Assembly (NCBI GenBank): GCA_003133425.1
Contig: PKXI01000188.1
Span: 571 to 13,975, forward strand
Reading direction: 5' to 3'
DNA: 13,405 nucleotides
DNA from: Acidobacteriaceae bacterium
GTDB taxonomy: Bacteria > Acidobacteriota > Terriglobia > Terriglobales > Acidobacteriaceae
Shown: one piece after another, positions 13,221-13,405 of the stretch
Layout of the letters: each line of letters opens with the position of its first letter
How positions within the stretch are numbered: position 1 is the stretch's first letter
Position numbers and translations under genes: made by a program
The notes under the pieces: generated by a model
The model's input: only the letters and a program-made list of their open reading frames with translations
Database searches by the model: none
Told to the model about the DNA's origin: nothing

Positions 13221-13405
13221 ATATCAAGACTTCCCCGCCCTACGCCGCTTCTTGCGGGAGTAGTTTTGTTTGCTCTCGCCTCTGTGAGGTTACAGGCTGC
13301 CGCACCGTCTAAACTTCCTGTTGCAGGAACCGCACAGACGCTTCAAATTGACGCGCTGGGCAAGGGGCTCAGGGCGGCGATGACCGTTTCTCTGATTGTG
13401 GGCGG
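13221..13405 (+). CDS. Start of an exported protein with uncertain start codon; cut by the window edge
   Basis: The frame through 13230 is open from 13167 to the right edge. It encodes a signal-peptide-like stretch: a basic part (SRLPRPTP), a hydrophobic core (LLAGVVLFALASV) and a likely cleavage at LQAAA, then a hydrophilic part (PSKLPVAGTAQTLQID). No ATG, GTG or TTG precedes the basic part in this frame. The only codon that would give a normal signal peptide is an ATA at 13221, with GGAG 12 bases upstream. An ATG at 13210 lies in another frame and ends at 13263. Alternatives are an internal TTG at 13266, a frameshift or base error, or a real start at the ATG at 13380. Function cannot be told from this fragment. 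Confidence 0.4.
   Translation, partial: MSRLPRPTPLLAGVVLFALASVRLQAAAPSKLPVAGTAQTLQIDALGKGLRAAMTVSLIVG

Noticed and set aside
13210..13263. Short frame from the ATG at 13210
   Set aside because: It ends after 17 codons, its ribosome site is only one base from the ATG, and a better signal-peptide frame overlaps it.

Overview
The window is GC-rich bacterial chromosome, about 60% by eye. Several features together suggest an acidobacterium of the Terriglobia/Koribacter type. These are an M56 peptidase with a long Pro/Ala tail, a secreted lipoprotein with Ig-like domains of the 'ITASGQYTPP' kind, a Tat-exported GH29 fucosidase, a small protein of the 'MARGWESKSVEEQ' type, and intergenic palindromes of the 'GTCATCC...GAAGGATCT' kind. 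This assignment comes from family resemblance, not from a marker gene. There are no rRNA or tRNA genes, CRISPR arrays, insertion sequences or phage genes. The window is ordinary chromosome with some unusual proteins.

Layout. Positions 2-1675 (+) hold the 3' part of an M56/BlaR1-like membrane metallopeptidase. Its beta-lactam sensor is replaced by a Pro-rich linker and a heptad-repeat coiled coil, and a good intrinsic terminator follows. A DinB-superfamily protein (1964-2452, +) converges on a large lipoprotein with a chymotrypsin-fold protease domain and a duplicated C-terminal module (2528-4846, -). That gene diverges from a YajO-like aldo/keto reductase (5156-6157, +), which converges on a medium-chain alcohol dehydrogenase/quinone reductase-like gene (6251-7255, -). 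A small charged protein (7336-7602, +) sits between that gene and the next minus-strand block.

The minus-strand block, read from right to left, holds a TSUP/TauE-like permease (12736-11921), a DUF971 metal-binding protein (11816-11361), a GH29 alpha-L-fucosidase (11117-9426), a beta-hydroxyacid-dehydrogenase-type reductase (9386-8505) and a YdfG-like SDR (8417-7647). The fucosidase and the two dehydrogenases are closely spaced (39 and 87 bp gaps) and may form one transcript, with a candidate promoter ahead of the fucosidase. A dispersed-repeat-type palindrome separates this set from DUF971, and a 7-bp tandem repeat abuts the DUF971 start.

At the right edge is a small unrecognised protein (12936-13166, +). 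Near its 3' end lies a perfect 22-bp palindrome, and a consensus -10 box overlaps its stop codon. After it comes the beginning of an open frame with a signal-peptide-like N-terminus and no standard start codon in the expected place.

No single multi-gene system stands out. The most novel-looking items are the two multidomain proteins at the left (M56 with heptad tail; protease lipoprotein with duplicated module), the second CxCxxC motif in the DUF971 protein, and the repeat and palindrome elements.
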